Shown here piece by piece: positions 18,555 to 26,871 of a DNA stretch of 64,000 nucleotides. How positions within the stretch are numbered: the first letter of the stretch is position 1; every line of letters begins with the position of its first letter. The position numbers and the translations under genes were made by a program. The notes under the pieces are model-generated. The model searched no databases, was not told the DNA's origin, and saw nothing but the letters and a program-made list of their open reading frames with translations. This DNA is from Geotoga petraea (lineage in GTDB: Bacteria; Thermotogota; Thermotogae; Petrotogales; Petrotogaceae): positions 411,757-475,756 of the forward strand of contig NZ_FMYV01000001.1 of assembly GCF_900102615.1 (NCBI RefSeq), in the 5' to 3' direction.

Positions 18555-20711
18555 ATGTTAAGAGCAATGTACTCCGGTATTACTGGATTAAGAAACTTTC
18601 AAACTCAAATGGATATAGTAGGAAATAATATAGCAAATGTTAATACTGTAGGCTTCAAATCATCAAGAGTCACTTTTCAAACAACTCTTTTACAAACTAT
18701 AAAGTCAGGTAAAAGACCAGATGGCCAATTAGGTGGAACAAACCCTATGGCAATAGGTTTAGGATCACAAGTTGCTTCGATTGATAAAATAATGGGGCAG
18801 GGTTCTTTTCAGAACACTGGGAAAAAAACTGACCTTGCAATACAAGGTGATGGATTTTTTGTGTTATCAGATGGGGAAGGGCAGTTTTACACAAGAGCAG
18901 GGAACTTTACACTTGATACATCTGGTAATTTAGTGGATCCAAGCTCTGGTATGAAACTCCAAGGATGGAGTTCAAAATTAACTTCTGATGGTCAAAGATA
19001 TGTTAATACTAACGATCCTATAGGAGACATTCAAGTTTCAACAGGACAAGTTATGCCTGCAAAACAAACTTCTTTTATAAAAATGGCCCATAACATAAAT
19101 GCCGATGTAGGCATTCAAGAAACTACTTTGGTAACAAAAACAGGAATAGGAACAAATCTTCCTGTGAATTTTTCTTTTAGCAGAAACATGAATGGTGATT
19201 ATAGAGATAAAATAGTTTATAATTTTACAGCAAATTTAGAAGATTTATCAGGTAGATATTCTTTTATGCAAGAACAAAATACAGGTGGAATATCACAATC
19301 AAATTCTTTAAATGGAATGGTTGAATTAGACGAATCTGGAAATGTACTAAATTGGATAACTTATGATGATTCTGGAGCAGCAGCCACAAATGACAAACTA
19401 TCTATTTATGATATAAAAGGTAATTTAACAGATCCAACAACTGGTTCTGAACCATCCTTAAGTACAAACACAGGAGCAGGAACTCCAGCTTCTTTTTCAG
19501 GAAGTCTAAAAATCACCAAGGCAGATGGAACTGAGGCTTTTTATCAACCCGATGATATACAAATTGATTGGAATGGAACAACAATGGAGCTAATATTAGA
19601 TATTGATGGTACTACAGATGTTGGTAATGATGAAACCTTCACTATAACACCAGCTTCGGGTAGTATTGCGGATATCAACAGTGCTTTGTCTGCTGGGATA
19701 TCTTCTGTTTCAGGTGACTATTCACTCTCTGGGTTAAGTATAGCTGGATCTAGTGGTGCAGACACTCTAGATAACTTTACTTATGATGCAACAACACCTT
19801 TAGTTTCAACTAAAGAAATAATACAACCACCAAGTGGTGGATCAATAAGATTTACAGATTTACAAAATCCTTCTAATTTTGCTATAGCAGAATACGAAAG
19901 CCCAACTGTTTCAACATCGTCATTAGTTTACGATTCGTTGGGTAAAGCTTACAATGTATATACAAAGTTCACCAAATTAGACAACAATACTTGGCATTGG
20001 AAAGCTGAATTAGATGATGGGACACCATTAAAATTTTTAGCACAAGATGGAACAAGAGACGACACAAGACAAGCAGAAGGAGTAATAGCATTTGACGGAA
20101 ACGGTGGAATTGCTGCAACTGATTGGAGACTAAGAAGTGACGGAACAATAGATACAAGTTCAACAGACAATGATAATGGTGCAGCTGGTTTTTGGTTTGA
20201 TCCTGCAGAGACAGGAGCTGCTTTAAACCCAAGTTCTGATCCAGCTTCAGTAGCTGGGGCGGGTCCTGTACAGATAGAAATAGATTTCAACGATATAACA
20301 CAATTCTCATCTAACCACTCTATTACTGTAACAGAACAAGATGGAAATGCAGAAGGAACTCTTGAATCTTTTGCAATAAACGAAGTTGGAGAAATTGTAG
20401 GAACTTTTACAAATGGTACTTCAGATACTCTGGGTAAAGTTGGAATGGCAACTTTTAACAACCCACAAGGACTTATGGAAACAGGAAATTCTATGTATGT
20501 TCAAAGCTCAAACAGTGGACTCGCTCAGATTGGAGTTGCAGGTGTAGGAGGAAGAGGAACGCTTATTCCAGGAGCGCTTGAAATGTCTAATGTGGACCTT
20601 GCAGAAGAATTTACTAATATGATAATAGCACAAAGAAGTTTCCAAGCTACTTCAAGAATTATAACAACGTCTGATCAAATTCTTCAAGAACTTGTAAATA
20701 TAAAAAGATAA
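18555..20711 (+). CDS. flgE: Flagellar hook protein FlgE
   Basis: A 718-aa axial protein. The N terminus (MLRAMYSGITGLRNFQTQMD, then GNNIANVNTVGFKSSRVTFQ) and the C terminus (EEFTNMIIAQRSFQATSRII) are the conserved D0/D1 helices of the FlgE/F/G family. It is much longer than enteric FlgE (about 400 aa): the middle (about residues 200-600) is an enlarged, surface-exposed region rich in Ser, Thr, Gly and Asp. RBS GGGGG at 18541-18545. Directly follows flgD, as usual. Confidence 0.95.
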   Translation: MLRAMYSGITGLRNFQTQMDIVGNNIANVNTVGFKSSRVTFQTTLLQTIKSGKRPDGQLGGTNPMAIGLGSQVASIDKIMGQGSFQNTGKKTDLAIQGDGFFVLSDGEGQFYTRAGNFTLDTSGNLVDPSSGMKLQGWSSKLTSDGQRYVNTNDPIGDIQVSTGQVMPAKQTSFIKMAHNINADVGIQETTLVTKTGIGTNLPVNFSFSRNMNGDYRDKIVYNFTANLEDLSGRYSFMQEQNTGGISQSNSLNGMVELDESGNVLNWITYDDSGAAATNDKLSIYDIKGNLTDPTTGSEPSLSTNTGAGTPASFSGSLKITKADGTEAFYQPDDIQIDWNGTTMELILDIDGTTDVGNDETFTITPASGSIADINSALSAGISSVSGDYSLSGLSIAGSSGADTLDNFTYDATTPLVSTKEIIQPPSGGSIRFTDLQNPSNFAIAEYESPTVSTSSLVYDSLGKAYNVYTKFTKLDNNTWHWKAELDDGTPLKFLAQDGTRDDTRQAEGVIAFDGNGGIAATDWRLRSDGTIDTSSTDNDNGAAGFWFDPAETGAALNPSSDPASVAGAGPVQIEIDFNDITQFSSNHSITVTEQDGNAEGTLESFAINEVGEIVGTFTNGTSDTLGKVGMATFNNPQGLMETGNSMYVQSSNSGLAQIGVAGVGGRGTLIPGALEMSNVDLAEEFTNMIIAQRSFQATSRIITTSDQILQELVNIKR

Positions 20712-20728
20712 TGATTTGAGGCGATAAA

Positions 20729-20932
20729 ATGATAACCGTAAACAAACTAAATGGAAATGAATTTGTTATAAACTGTGAGCAGATAGAAAAAATTGAAAAT
20801 CACCCAGATACTACAATAACTATGATGAATGGCCATGTGTATATTGTTAAACAATCTATTGAAGATATACAAAGATTAGTGATAGAATATAAAAGAAGCT
20901 TTTTTAATGTACCAGCTAAAAGAGGTGAGTAA
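20729..20932 (+). CDS. FlbD/SwrD family flagellar protein
   Basis: A 67-aa protein starting MITVNKLNGNEFVINCEQIE with TTITMMNGHVYIVKQS, the pattern of the FlbD (Pfam FlbD; SwrD in Bacillus) family. Homologues sit between flgE and motA/fliL in many flagellar operons and SwrD boosts motor power. RBS TGAGGCG upstream; 3 nt before motA. Confidence 0.88.
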   Translation: MITVNKLNGNEFVINCEQIEKIENHPDTTITMMNGHVYIVKQSIEDIQRLVIEYKRSFFNVPAKRGE

Positions 20933-20935
20933 TAA

Positions 20936-21709
20936 GTGGATATTTCAAGTATAATCGGATTAGTTTTAGCAATAGCTGCTATTGCGCTTGGAGTAGGTTC
21001 TAATTTGGGAGACATAATTGATGTTACTTCTATATTTATAACTGTAGTGGGTTCTATAGGAGCAACATTTATAGCCCATGATAGTAGTAGATCTTTTAAA
21101 ATGTTCAACACTATTATAAGTGCCATAAGATTGCCTAAAGTTGATAATATTGGCACACTGAGAACCTTGTATTCATTTGCTGAAAAAGCAAGAAGAGATG
21201 GCATGATAGCTCTTGAAGAGGATATTCAAACAGTAGAAGATGAATATATGCAAGATGGTTTGAGAGCCGCAGTTGATGGGACAGATCCAGAAGAAATCAG
21301 AAAAATACTGGAAATAAAAATGGAGATGTCTGAAGAAGATCAAGAAAGAAATGTAGCAGTTCTCGACACATGGGGAGCAATAGCACCAGCTTTTGGTATG
21401 ATCGGAACATTGATAGGGTTAGTTTTACTTTTAAAAACTTTAAACGATCCAACTACCATAGGGCCTAAAATGTCAATAGCACTTATTACAACATTATACG
21501 GTGCTTTAATAGCTAATATTTTAGCTATTCCTCCAGCAGAAAAACTAAAGCGAAGAATAGCAAATGATTTGAATCAAAAAAGGATGACTTTAGAAGGAAT
21601 ATTATCTATTGTTCAAGGTGAAAATCCAAGATTAATGGAAGAAAAACTAAAAGCGTTTTTGACAGATTCAGAAAGAGAACAGTACGAAAAAGAAAAAGGT
21701 CAAGCCTAA
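20936..21709 (+). CDS. motA: Flagellar motor stator protein MotA
   Basis: A 257-aa membrane protein with four hydrophobic segments and the large cytoplasmic loop between segments 2 and 3. The signature of the ion channel region, APAFGMIGTLIGLVLLL (about residues 145-161), contains the conserved prolines. With MotB it forms the torque-generating ion channel. Start codon is GTG at 20936 with RBS AGAGGTGA. Loop residues such as DGLRAAVDGTDPEEI correspond to the rotor-facing region. Confidence 0.95.
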   Translation: MDISSIIGLVLAIAAIALGVGSNLGDIIDVTSIFITVVGSIGATFIAHDSSRSFKMFNTIISAIRLPKVDNIGTLRTLYSFAEKARRDGMIALEEDIQTVEDEYMQDGLRAAVDGTDPEEIRKILEIKMEMSEEDQERNVAVLDTWGAIAPAFGMIGTLIGLVLLLKTLNDPTTIGPKMSIALITTLYGALIANILAIPPAEKLKRRIANDLNQKRMTLEGILSIVQGENPRLMEEKLKAFLTDSEREQYEKEKGQA

Positions 21710-21724
21710 AGAGAGGTGCCTTTT

Positions 21725-22600
21725 ATGGCTAAAAAGAAAAAACCTGAAAAAGATAAATCTGGGGATTGGATGACCACTTTTTCTGACCTGAACTCATTAT
21801 TGATGACTTTTTTTGTTGCACTTTTTTCCATGGCTACAATTTCTCCAGGAAAATTTCAACAAGCAGCAATGAGCTTTAATAATGCCTTTAACGGTGCTCC
21901 ACCAGGCGTTCTGGTTGGTGGTAAATCTATGTCAGAAGAGCCATTGATTACATCTAACCCTGGGATTAAAAGAGACTTATTAAAGATAGTCGAAGACAAA
22001 AATTTCAAAGGTAAAATTACAATTGAAGAAACTGATAGAGGAACTATAGTTTCATTAAGTGACATGGCATTTTTTAGGGTAGGCAGTGCTGAATTAACAA
22101 GGGAAGCAAAAGAATTACTCTATCAAATTGGAATAATTATTGTGGAACATACTACAAACCCAATTGAAATTTATGGTTATACTGATGATCTTCAAATGAC
22201 AGAAAACAATATATATCCATCTAATTGGCATTTGGGGGCAGCAAGAGCTGCAAGTGTAGCTAATTTTTTCACACAAGAGCTTAAAGAAAGAAGGACATTA
22301 GAAAGAATTGGCGAAGTTCGTAATGGGACTTTTGATATAAATTATTTTTACGATGAAGATAGATTTTATCCTATTTCTTTGGGAGAAAGAGAAATTCTAA
22401 ATGAAATTGAGATTTTACAAAATGAAGTCGATTCAAGAAGAGCTATTAAATCTCAAGAATTTCAACAGGGAGAAATAACTGCCGAAGAGTTCGCACAGTC
22501 AAAAGAAGAAATAAATAATTATTATGAAAGAGAATTACAAAATATAAGAGAATCTTACAGAAAAATTGACTTATTAATTCTTAGACAAAGAATTAGATAG
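21725..22600 (+). CDS. motB: Flagellar motor stator protein MotB
   Basis: A 291-aa protein with a basic N tip, one membrane segment (TFSDLNSLLMTFFVALFSM, containing the ion-binding Asp), a plug/linker and an OmpA-type peptidoglycan-binding domain (about residues 95-205; IEIYGYTDD, NWHLGAARAASVANFF). Beyond this domain the protein has an unusual charged helical tail of about 75 residues (REILNEIEILQNEVDSRR, then AQSKEEINNYYEREL). Start at ATG 21725 with RBS AGAGAGGTG rather than GTG 21716. Follows motA by 15 nt. Confidence 0.93.
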   Translation: MAKKKKPEKDKSGDWMTTFSDLNSLLMTFFVALFSMATISPGKFQQAAMSFNNAFNGAPPGVLVGGKSMSEEPLITSNPGIKRDLLKIVEDKNFKGKITIEETDRGTIVSLSDMAFFRVGSAELTREAKELLYQIGIIIVEHTTNPIEIYGYTDDLQMTENNIYPSNWHLGAARAASVANFFTQELKERRTLERIGEVRNGTFDINYFYDEDRFYPISLGEREILNEIEILQNEVDSRRAIKSQEFQQGEITAEEFAQSKEEINNYYERELQNIRESYRKIDLLILRQRIR

Positions 22601-22615
22601 ACAGGGGGAATTAAC

Positions 22616-23149
22616 ATGGCTGATGAAAATGTAAATTTACCAGATGAAGAGGAGAAAAAAGGCCCAAGTTTACTTATGATATTGATAATAACTATCGTTG
22701 TGACTTTAATAGTTGCAGCTGGGACCTCTTTTTTAATTATTAATTTTTTGGGATCTAATACAGGTTCTACAGGCTCGACAGAAAATCCTGGTCAATCACT
22801 AAATTCTCCTATTATAGCAACTGTTGAAATAGTAAGAGAAGGTGCAAGATACCCTATAATGTTAAAGGGTGGGAACGACATAGCTGTAATTGATGCTTTA
22901 ACTTTAAAAGCAGGAAGTGATGAAGCAAGAAATGCAATAGGAAGCAATAGAATAGAGGTATTAGAAGCAATAAGAATGATTTTTTTAAATAAGACAAGAG
23001 CTGAAGTTTCAACATTACAGGGAATAGAACTTTTAAAAAAACAGATAAGAGATTCGATAAATGAAATATTAGGGTTTACTGGGGAAAGAGAAAACCAAGG
23101 TGTTTTAAAAGTTAATATTGTGATATTAACTATTAGCTCTACAGAATGA
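22616..23149 (+). CDS. fliL: Flagellar basal-body protein FliL
   Basis: A 177-aa single-pass membrane protein: acidic N terminus, transmembrane segment (LLMILIITIVVTLIVAAGTS, about residues 19-38), a Gly/Ser linker, then the conserved FliL periplasmic domain ending in NIVILTIS. FliL surrounds the stator and supports torque. RBS CAGGGGGAA upstream. Its place between motB and fliM is standard. Confidence 0.88.
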   Translation: MADENVNLPDEEEKKGPSLLMILIITIVVTLIVAAGTSFLIINFLGSNTGSTGSTENPGQSLNSPIIATVEIVREGARYPIMLKGGNDIAVIDALTLKAGSDEARNAIGSNRIEVLEAIRMIFLNKTRAEVSTLQGIELLKKQIRDSINEILGFTGERENQGVLKVNIVILTISSTE

Positions 23150-23158
23150 GGTGAGATT

Positions 23159-24259
23159 ATGGCTTCAAATGAAACTTTATCCCAAGAAGAAATAGATAAT
23201 TTATTAAATTCTTTTGGTGGAGAATCCGAAGATGGAGAAGGTCCAGAGAAGATAGAAACTCCAAAAAGTGATGAAAAAAATATAAGAGAATATAATTTTA
23301 GAAGACCTGTTAAATTTTCAAGAGAACAACAAAGGACCTTGCAGCTTATACATGAAAATTTTGCAAGGGAAATTTCTACATACCTATCTGGAAGAACAAG
23401 AACATTTGTTGAAGTAAAGTATGCTAGTATAGACCAAATAACTTTTTCTGAATTTCAACAATCGTTAACAACCCCTACTTATATGTCTATATTTTCAACT
23501 GATTTGCTTTCTGGAAGTGCAATTTTACAAATGGGGTTGGATATAGGATATGTAATTATTGATAAATTGTTGGGAGGGCCTGGAATATCCATAGAAGATA
23601 TGAGATCACCCACGGATATAGAAATGTCTATTTTGAGAAAAGAATCTTCAGTGATGTTAAGATCATTATCAAAAGCATGGTCAAATATCAGTGAATTTGA
23701 TATACAATTGGATAGTGTAGAAACAAATCCTCAATTTGTTCAGATTGCTCCTCCAAATGAAATGACTGTTCTGATAACAATGTCAATTACAGTTAGAGAT
23801 GTTCAAGGCTTCATAAATATTTGTTTCCCTTCGTCGACATTGGAACCAGTTAGTGATAAATTAAATACAAGGATGTGGACACAATCATATAAATATTCGG
23901 AAAAATCCCGAGAGAATTTAAAAAAATTGATAATGTTATCAGAGATGTCTTTATCTGCAGTTTTAGGAAAAACAACATTATCTTTAAATGATTTAATGAA
24001 AATACAAATAGGTGATGTATTAAGACTTAATTCTTTCTACGAAGACTCGATTGATTTAGAAATACAGGGAATACCTGTTTATAAATCAAAAATAGGTAAG
24101 CATAAGGGATATTACGCAGTAAAAATAGAGGAAGAAAACAAAGAATTACTTGAAAAGATACTTTTGGAGCAAAGCCTTCAAAATATCAACAAAGACAAGG
24201 CTGGAAATAATGAAGACGAAGTTGAAAAGAAAGATGGGGGTGAAAAAGATGTTGAGTGA
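23159..24259 (+). CDS. fliM: Flagellar motor switch protein FliM
   Basis: A 366-aa C-ring protein. The N-terminal CheY-P-binding segment (LSQEEIDNLLNSF, residues 6-18) is followed by the CheC-like middle domain (FSREQQRTLQLIHENFAREI onward) and the C-terminal SpoA/FliN-like domain (MSLSAVLGKTTLSLNDLMKI, QIGDVLRLN). It switches rotation direction. It overlaps fliY by 11 nt. Confidence 0.95.
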   Translation: MASNETLSQEEIDNLLNSFGGESEDGEGPEKIETPKSDEKNIREYNFRRPVKFSREQQRTLQLIHENFAREISTYLSGRTRTFVEVKYASIDQITFSEFQQSLTTPTYMSIFSTDLLSGSAILQMGLDIGYVIIDKLLGGPGISIEDMRSPTDIEMSILRKESSVMLRSLSKAWSNISEFDIQLDSVETNPQFVQIAPPNEMTVLITMSITVRDVQGFINICFPSSTLEPVSDKLNTRMWTQSYKYSEKSRENLKKLIMLSEMSLSAVLGKTTLSLNDLMKIQIGDVLRLNSFYEDSIDLEIQGIPVYKSKIGKHKGYYAVKIEEENKELLEKILLEQSLQNINKDKAGNNEDEVEKKDGGEKDVE

Positions 24260-25418
24260 TGATTTTCTAAGTCAAGAAGAATTAGATTCTTTATTAAATG
24301 GTTTAAATGAAGAATCAGAAAATAAAGATAACCTTGATTTAGAAAAAATTATAGATATGATGTCAGAGGTTGGTAACATTGCAATGGGGTCAGGTGCAAC
24401 TACACTATCTACTCTATTGAGAAAAAAAGTTAAAATAGAGTCACCTCAGGCAAGTATAGTAAAGTTTAAAGATATCCGAACTAATTTTGAAGGACAACAA
24501 TTGGTAATAACAATAGACTATAAAAAAGGTCTAAAAGGTATAAATTCATTTGTTTTACCGGGAAATATGGCAAATATAATATCTAACCTAATGATGGGTG
24601 GAGAAGGCAAAGTAGAAGAAAATTCTGAATTAGATGAGATTTCTAAAAGTGCTGTTGGGGAAGCAATGAATCAAATGATGGGATCAGCTTCAACAGCAAT
24701 GTCAGATTTTTTGAGAACATCAGTTGATATATCGCCACCAAATATACATGTTTTGGATTTTTCAGATGAGTCTACCTCATTTCCTCCAATGGAAACTTCT
24801 GAAGATGAGGATATTATTTCCATCAAATTTAATATGGAAATTAACGGTTTAGCAAAAACAATTTTCTGGCAATTTATTCCTTTATCTTTTGCAAAAACGG
24901 TAGAAGAATTAATGAAAAAAGCGATGTCAGAAGGCGATAATAGAACTAATAAAAATCAACAACAAGTTCAAAATCAATCACCTCAACCACAACAATCTCA
25001 GCAAAGGCAGACTCAACAACAACCACAACAAATTGCCGACGATTATTCACAAAACTCAAATATCATTAATCAAGGAAGTGAGGTAAACGTGAATCCCGTT
25101 AATTTTGGAGAAATTTCAGATAGTAGTCAGCCTCAGCAAAATACACAAAATATAGATATGAATAAATTACAACTTCTTTTAGACGTGCCTTTAGAGATAA
25201 AAGTTGAACTTGGAAGAGTTCAAATGTCGTTAAAAGAAGTATTAGATTTACATAACGGATCTATGCTACAATTAGATAAATTAGCAGGCGAGCCATTAGA
25301 TATTTATGCAAATGGAAAACTTGTTGCAAGAGGAGAAGTTGTGGTAATTGAAGAAAGCTTTGGTGTAAGAATAACAGAGATAGTGTCTCTTAAAGAAAGG
25401 CTCAGATCACTAAAATGA
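24249..25418 (+). CDS. fliY: Flagellar switch phosphatase FliY
   Basis: A 389-aa protein with three parts: an N-terminal CheY-P-binding peptide like that of FliM (FLSQEELDSLLNGL), a CheC-type phosphatase domain (MMSEVGNIAMGSGATTLSTL near residue 38, with a second helix GEAMNQMMGSASTAM), a Gln-rich linker (about residues 235-300) and a C-terminal FliN domain (LLLDVPLEIKVELGRVQMSL). FliY replaces FliN in this lineage and dephosphorylates CheY-P. Start at 24249 with RBS GATGGGGGTG; the earlier in-frame ATG at 24150 is inside fliM. Confidence 0.93.
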   Translation: MLSDDFLSQEELDSLLNGLNEESENKDNLDLEKIIDMMSEVGNIAMGSGATTLSTLLRKKVKIESPQASIVKFKDIRTNFEGQQLVITIDYKKGLKGINSFVLPGNMANIISNLMMGGEGKVEENSELDEISKSAVGEAMNQMMGSASTAMSDFLRTSVDISPPNIHVLDFSDESTSFPPMETSEDEDIISIKFNMEINGLAKTIFWQFIPLSFAKTVEELMKKAMSEGDNRTNKNQQQVQNQSPQPQQSQQRQTQQQPQQIADDYSQNSNIINQGSEVNVNPVNFGEISDSSQPQQNTQNIDMNKLQLLLDVPLEIKVELGRVQMSLKEVLDLHNGSMLQLDKLAGEPLDIYANGKLVARGEVVVIEESFGVRITEIVSLKERLRSLK

Positions 25419-26053
25419 TTAGAAAGTATCTTTTAATAATATTTGCTTTTCTTATGACAATAACTTTATTTTCTCAAAATTATTTAGAAGAATATTTAAG
25501 CACTTATTCTGGGAAAGGCAATCTTGGAATAAGTGCTTCATTGAATTTTGAAATAGACGAACCTATGAATTTTGAAGCCAATGTAAAATTTATAAACAAT
25601 CGATATTTTATAATAGAAATATTAAAACCAGAAATATTTATAGGAATTAATTATACCTATGATATTTATAAAGGGATTTTTTATACAAAACAAAATAATG
25701 AACTTGATGTTTATAGTGAAGTTAGTGTTATTACTGCCAGTATACCTTCTATTTTCAATACTTTATTTATTTCTTTTCAACCAAATAAGCTCAATAAATT
25801 AGTAGAAGAAAATGATAGTTTTTTAATAGAAACCTATATGCCAAAATCAATGAATATGTTGAGACTATTAGGTGTTGATTTTATAAAATTTAGAGTCTAT
25901 TTTTCAAAACCTGTAAAAGGCATAAGCACTTTTTCAAAATTTGAAATATTAAATTCAAATGAAACAAAAAAAATTGTTATGAAAATAAATAATATTAGAT
26001 TTATTGATGAGGAAGAAAGTTATGAAATTATAAAAAGTTTTTTAAATAACTAA
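25415..26053 (+). CDS. Exported protein, possibly LolA-like
   Basis: A 212-aa protein with a signal peptide (KYLLIIFAFLMTITLFSQ). The mature part is predicted mostly beta strand, with a pattern like the LolA/LolB/LppX fold: a strand-rich N half with FEANVKFINNRYFIIEILKP and a C-terminal closing strand series (ISTFSKFEILNSNETKKIVM). No lipobox cysteine. Its ATG overlaps the fliY stop (ATGA), so it is expressed with the flagellar operon. The LolA resemblance is weak and judged by eye only; it could instead be an unrelated periplasmic protein. Confidence 0.5.
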   Translation: MIRKYLLIIFAFLMTITLFSQNYLEEYLSTYSGKGNLGISASLNFEIDEPMNFEANVKFINNRYFIIEILKPEIFIGINYTYDIYKGIFYTKQNNELDVYSEVSVITASIPSIFNTLFISFQPNKLNKLVEENDSFLIETYMPKSMNMLRLLGVDFIKFRVYFSKPVKGISTFSKFEILNSNETKKIVMKINNIRFIDEEESYEIIKSFLNN

Positions 26054-26764
26054 GTCTGTTAATTGATAATCTTTGAATTTAGTCTTTCTCTCTTCTTTGG
26101 AAAAGCTTAAGTACTCAATTTGTTCTTTTAACAAACTTATATCTCCTGGTTTTCCATGACCTGGAGTTATTTTTTTTATGTCAAAATTAATTGCAAGCTC
26201 ATCCAAGAAATTTTTCCATATATTATCTTCACTAATCATTTTTTCTGGGTGAGATTTACTGAATATCAGATCACCACTAATTAATAAATTAATTGGTTTT
26301 ATAAAATAAATAGTGCTATCAGTAGTATGTATTCCTATTTTGTTAGCAGATACGATCTGGTTATCAAAAACAAAATGATTTGTTTTTTCAAAGAGATCCA
26401 ACTTTTTATCATTCAAATGGTTGTTTAAAAAAGAAAAATTAAAATCAGCTTGTTTAGATATATTCTTTAAATATTTTTTGTCTAAATTACTTAAGATATC
26501 ATATGTTGAATAATTCATGACTATTTCAATATTGCTATCTGAAAAAATTGCTCCAAAAGAATGATCAGGATGCCAGTGAGTTAAAAAAATTTTTCCAAGC
26601 TTTTTACCTGTTTTCGATTCCATTAAATCTTTCATCTCTTCAAACTTACTTGGGTATAGAGATGAATCAAAGCATATAAGTGTGTCATTATATTCCAAAA
26701 ATATGACATTTGAAGCAGAATTTTCAAACCAAAAAATTGAAGCATTTTCGCTTTTATCTAACAT
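26042..26764 (-). CDS. Metallo-beta-lactamase-fold hydrolase
   Basis: A 240-aa MBL-fold protein. The metal-binding motif HWHPDH (in FLTHWHPDHSFGA, about residue 61) is intact, a later ligand is in ISGDLIFSK near 162 and the last His in TPGHGKPGD near 202. This arrangement resembles glyoxalase II and related thioesterases/hydrolases; substrate unknown. No signal peptide. Convergent with the flagellar operon, overlapping its last gene by 12 nt; divergent from the ABC exporter genes. Confidence 0.8.
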   Translation of the reverse strand: MLDKSENASIFWFENSASNVIFLEYNDTLICFDSSLYPSKFEEMKDLMESKTGKKLGKIFLTHWHPDHSFGAIFSDSNIEIVMNYSTYDILSNLDKKYLKNISKQADFNFSFLNNHLNDKKLDLFEKTNHFVFDNQIVSANKIGIHTTDSTIYFIKPINLLISGDLIFSKSHPEKMISEDNIWKNFLDELAINFDIKKITPGHGKPGDISLLKEQIEYLSFSKEERKTKFKDYQLTDLVI

Positions 26765-26803
26765 TATATCAACCCCTTTCTTTCTATATTTCGATTAAAA
26801 ATG

Positions 26804-26832
26804 TTGTAAATCCTTTTATTTAATGGTATAAT
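26804..26832 (+). promoter_or_regulatory. Sigma-A promoter of the ABC exporter operon
   Basis: TTGTAA (26804-26809), 17-nt spacer, TATAAT (26827-26832) with an extended TGG just before the -10. Confidence 0.75.
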
Positions 26833-26871
26833 TTTGTAAGTAATACTAACTATCTATACGGGGTGGTAATC

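Noticed and set aside
19949..20461. 170-codon minus-strand frame inside flgE, and similar antisense frames in other genes
   Set aside because: They lie opposite conserved genes, lack RBS and family features, and arise from codon bias of the real gene.
24150..24248. Longer fliY starting at 24150
   Set aside because: It would lie within fliM without an RBS; FliY proteins begin near the LSQEELDSLL motif, which fits ATG 24249.
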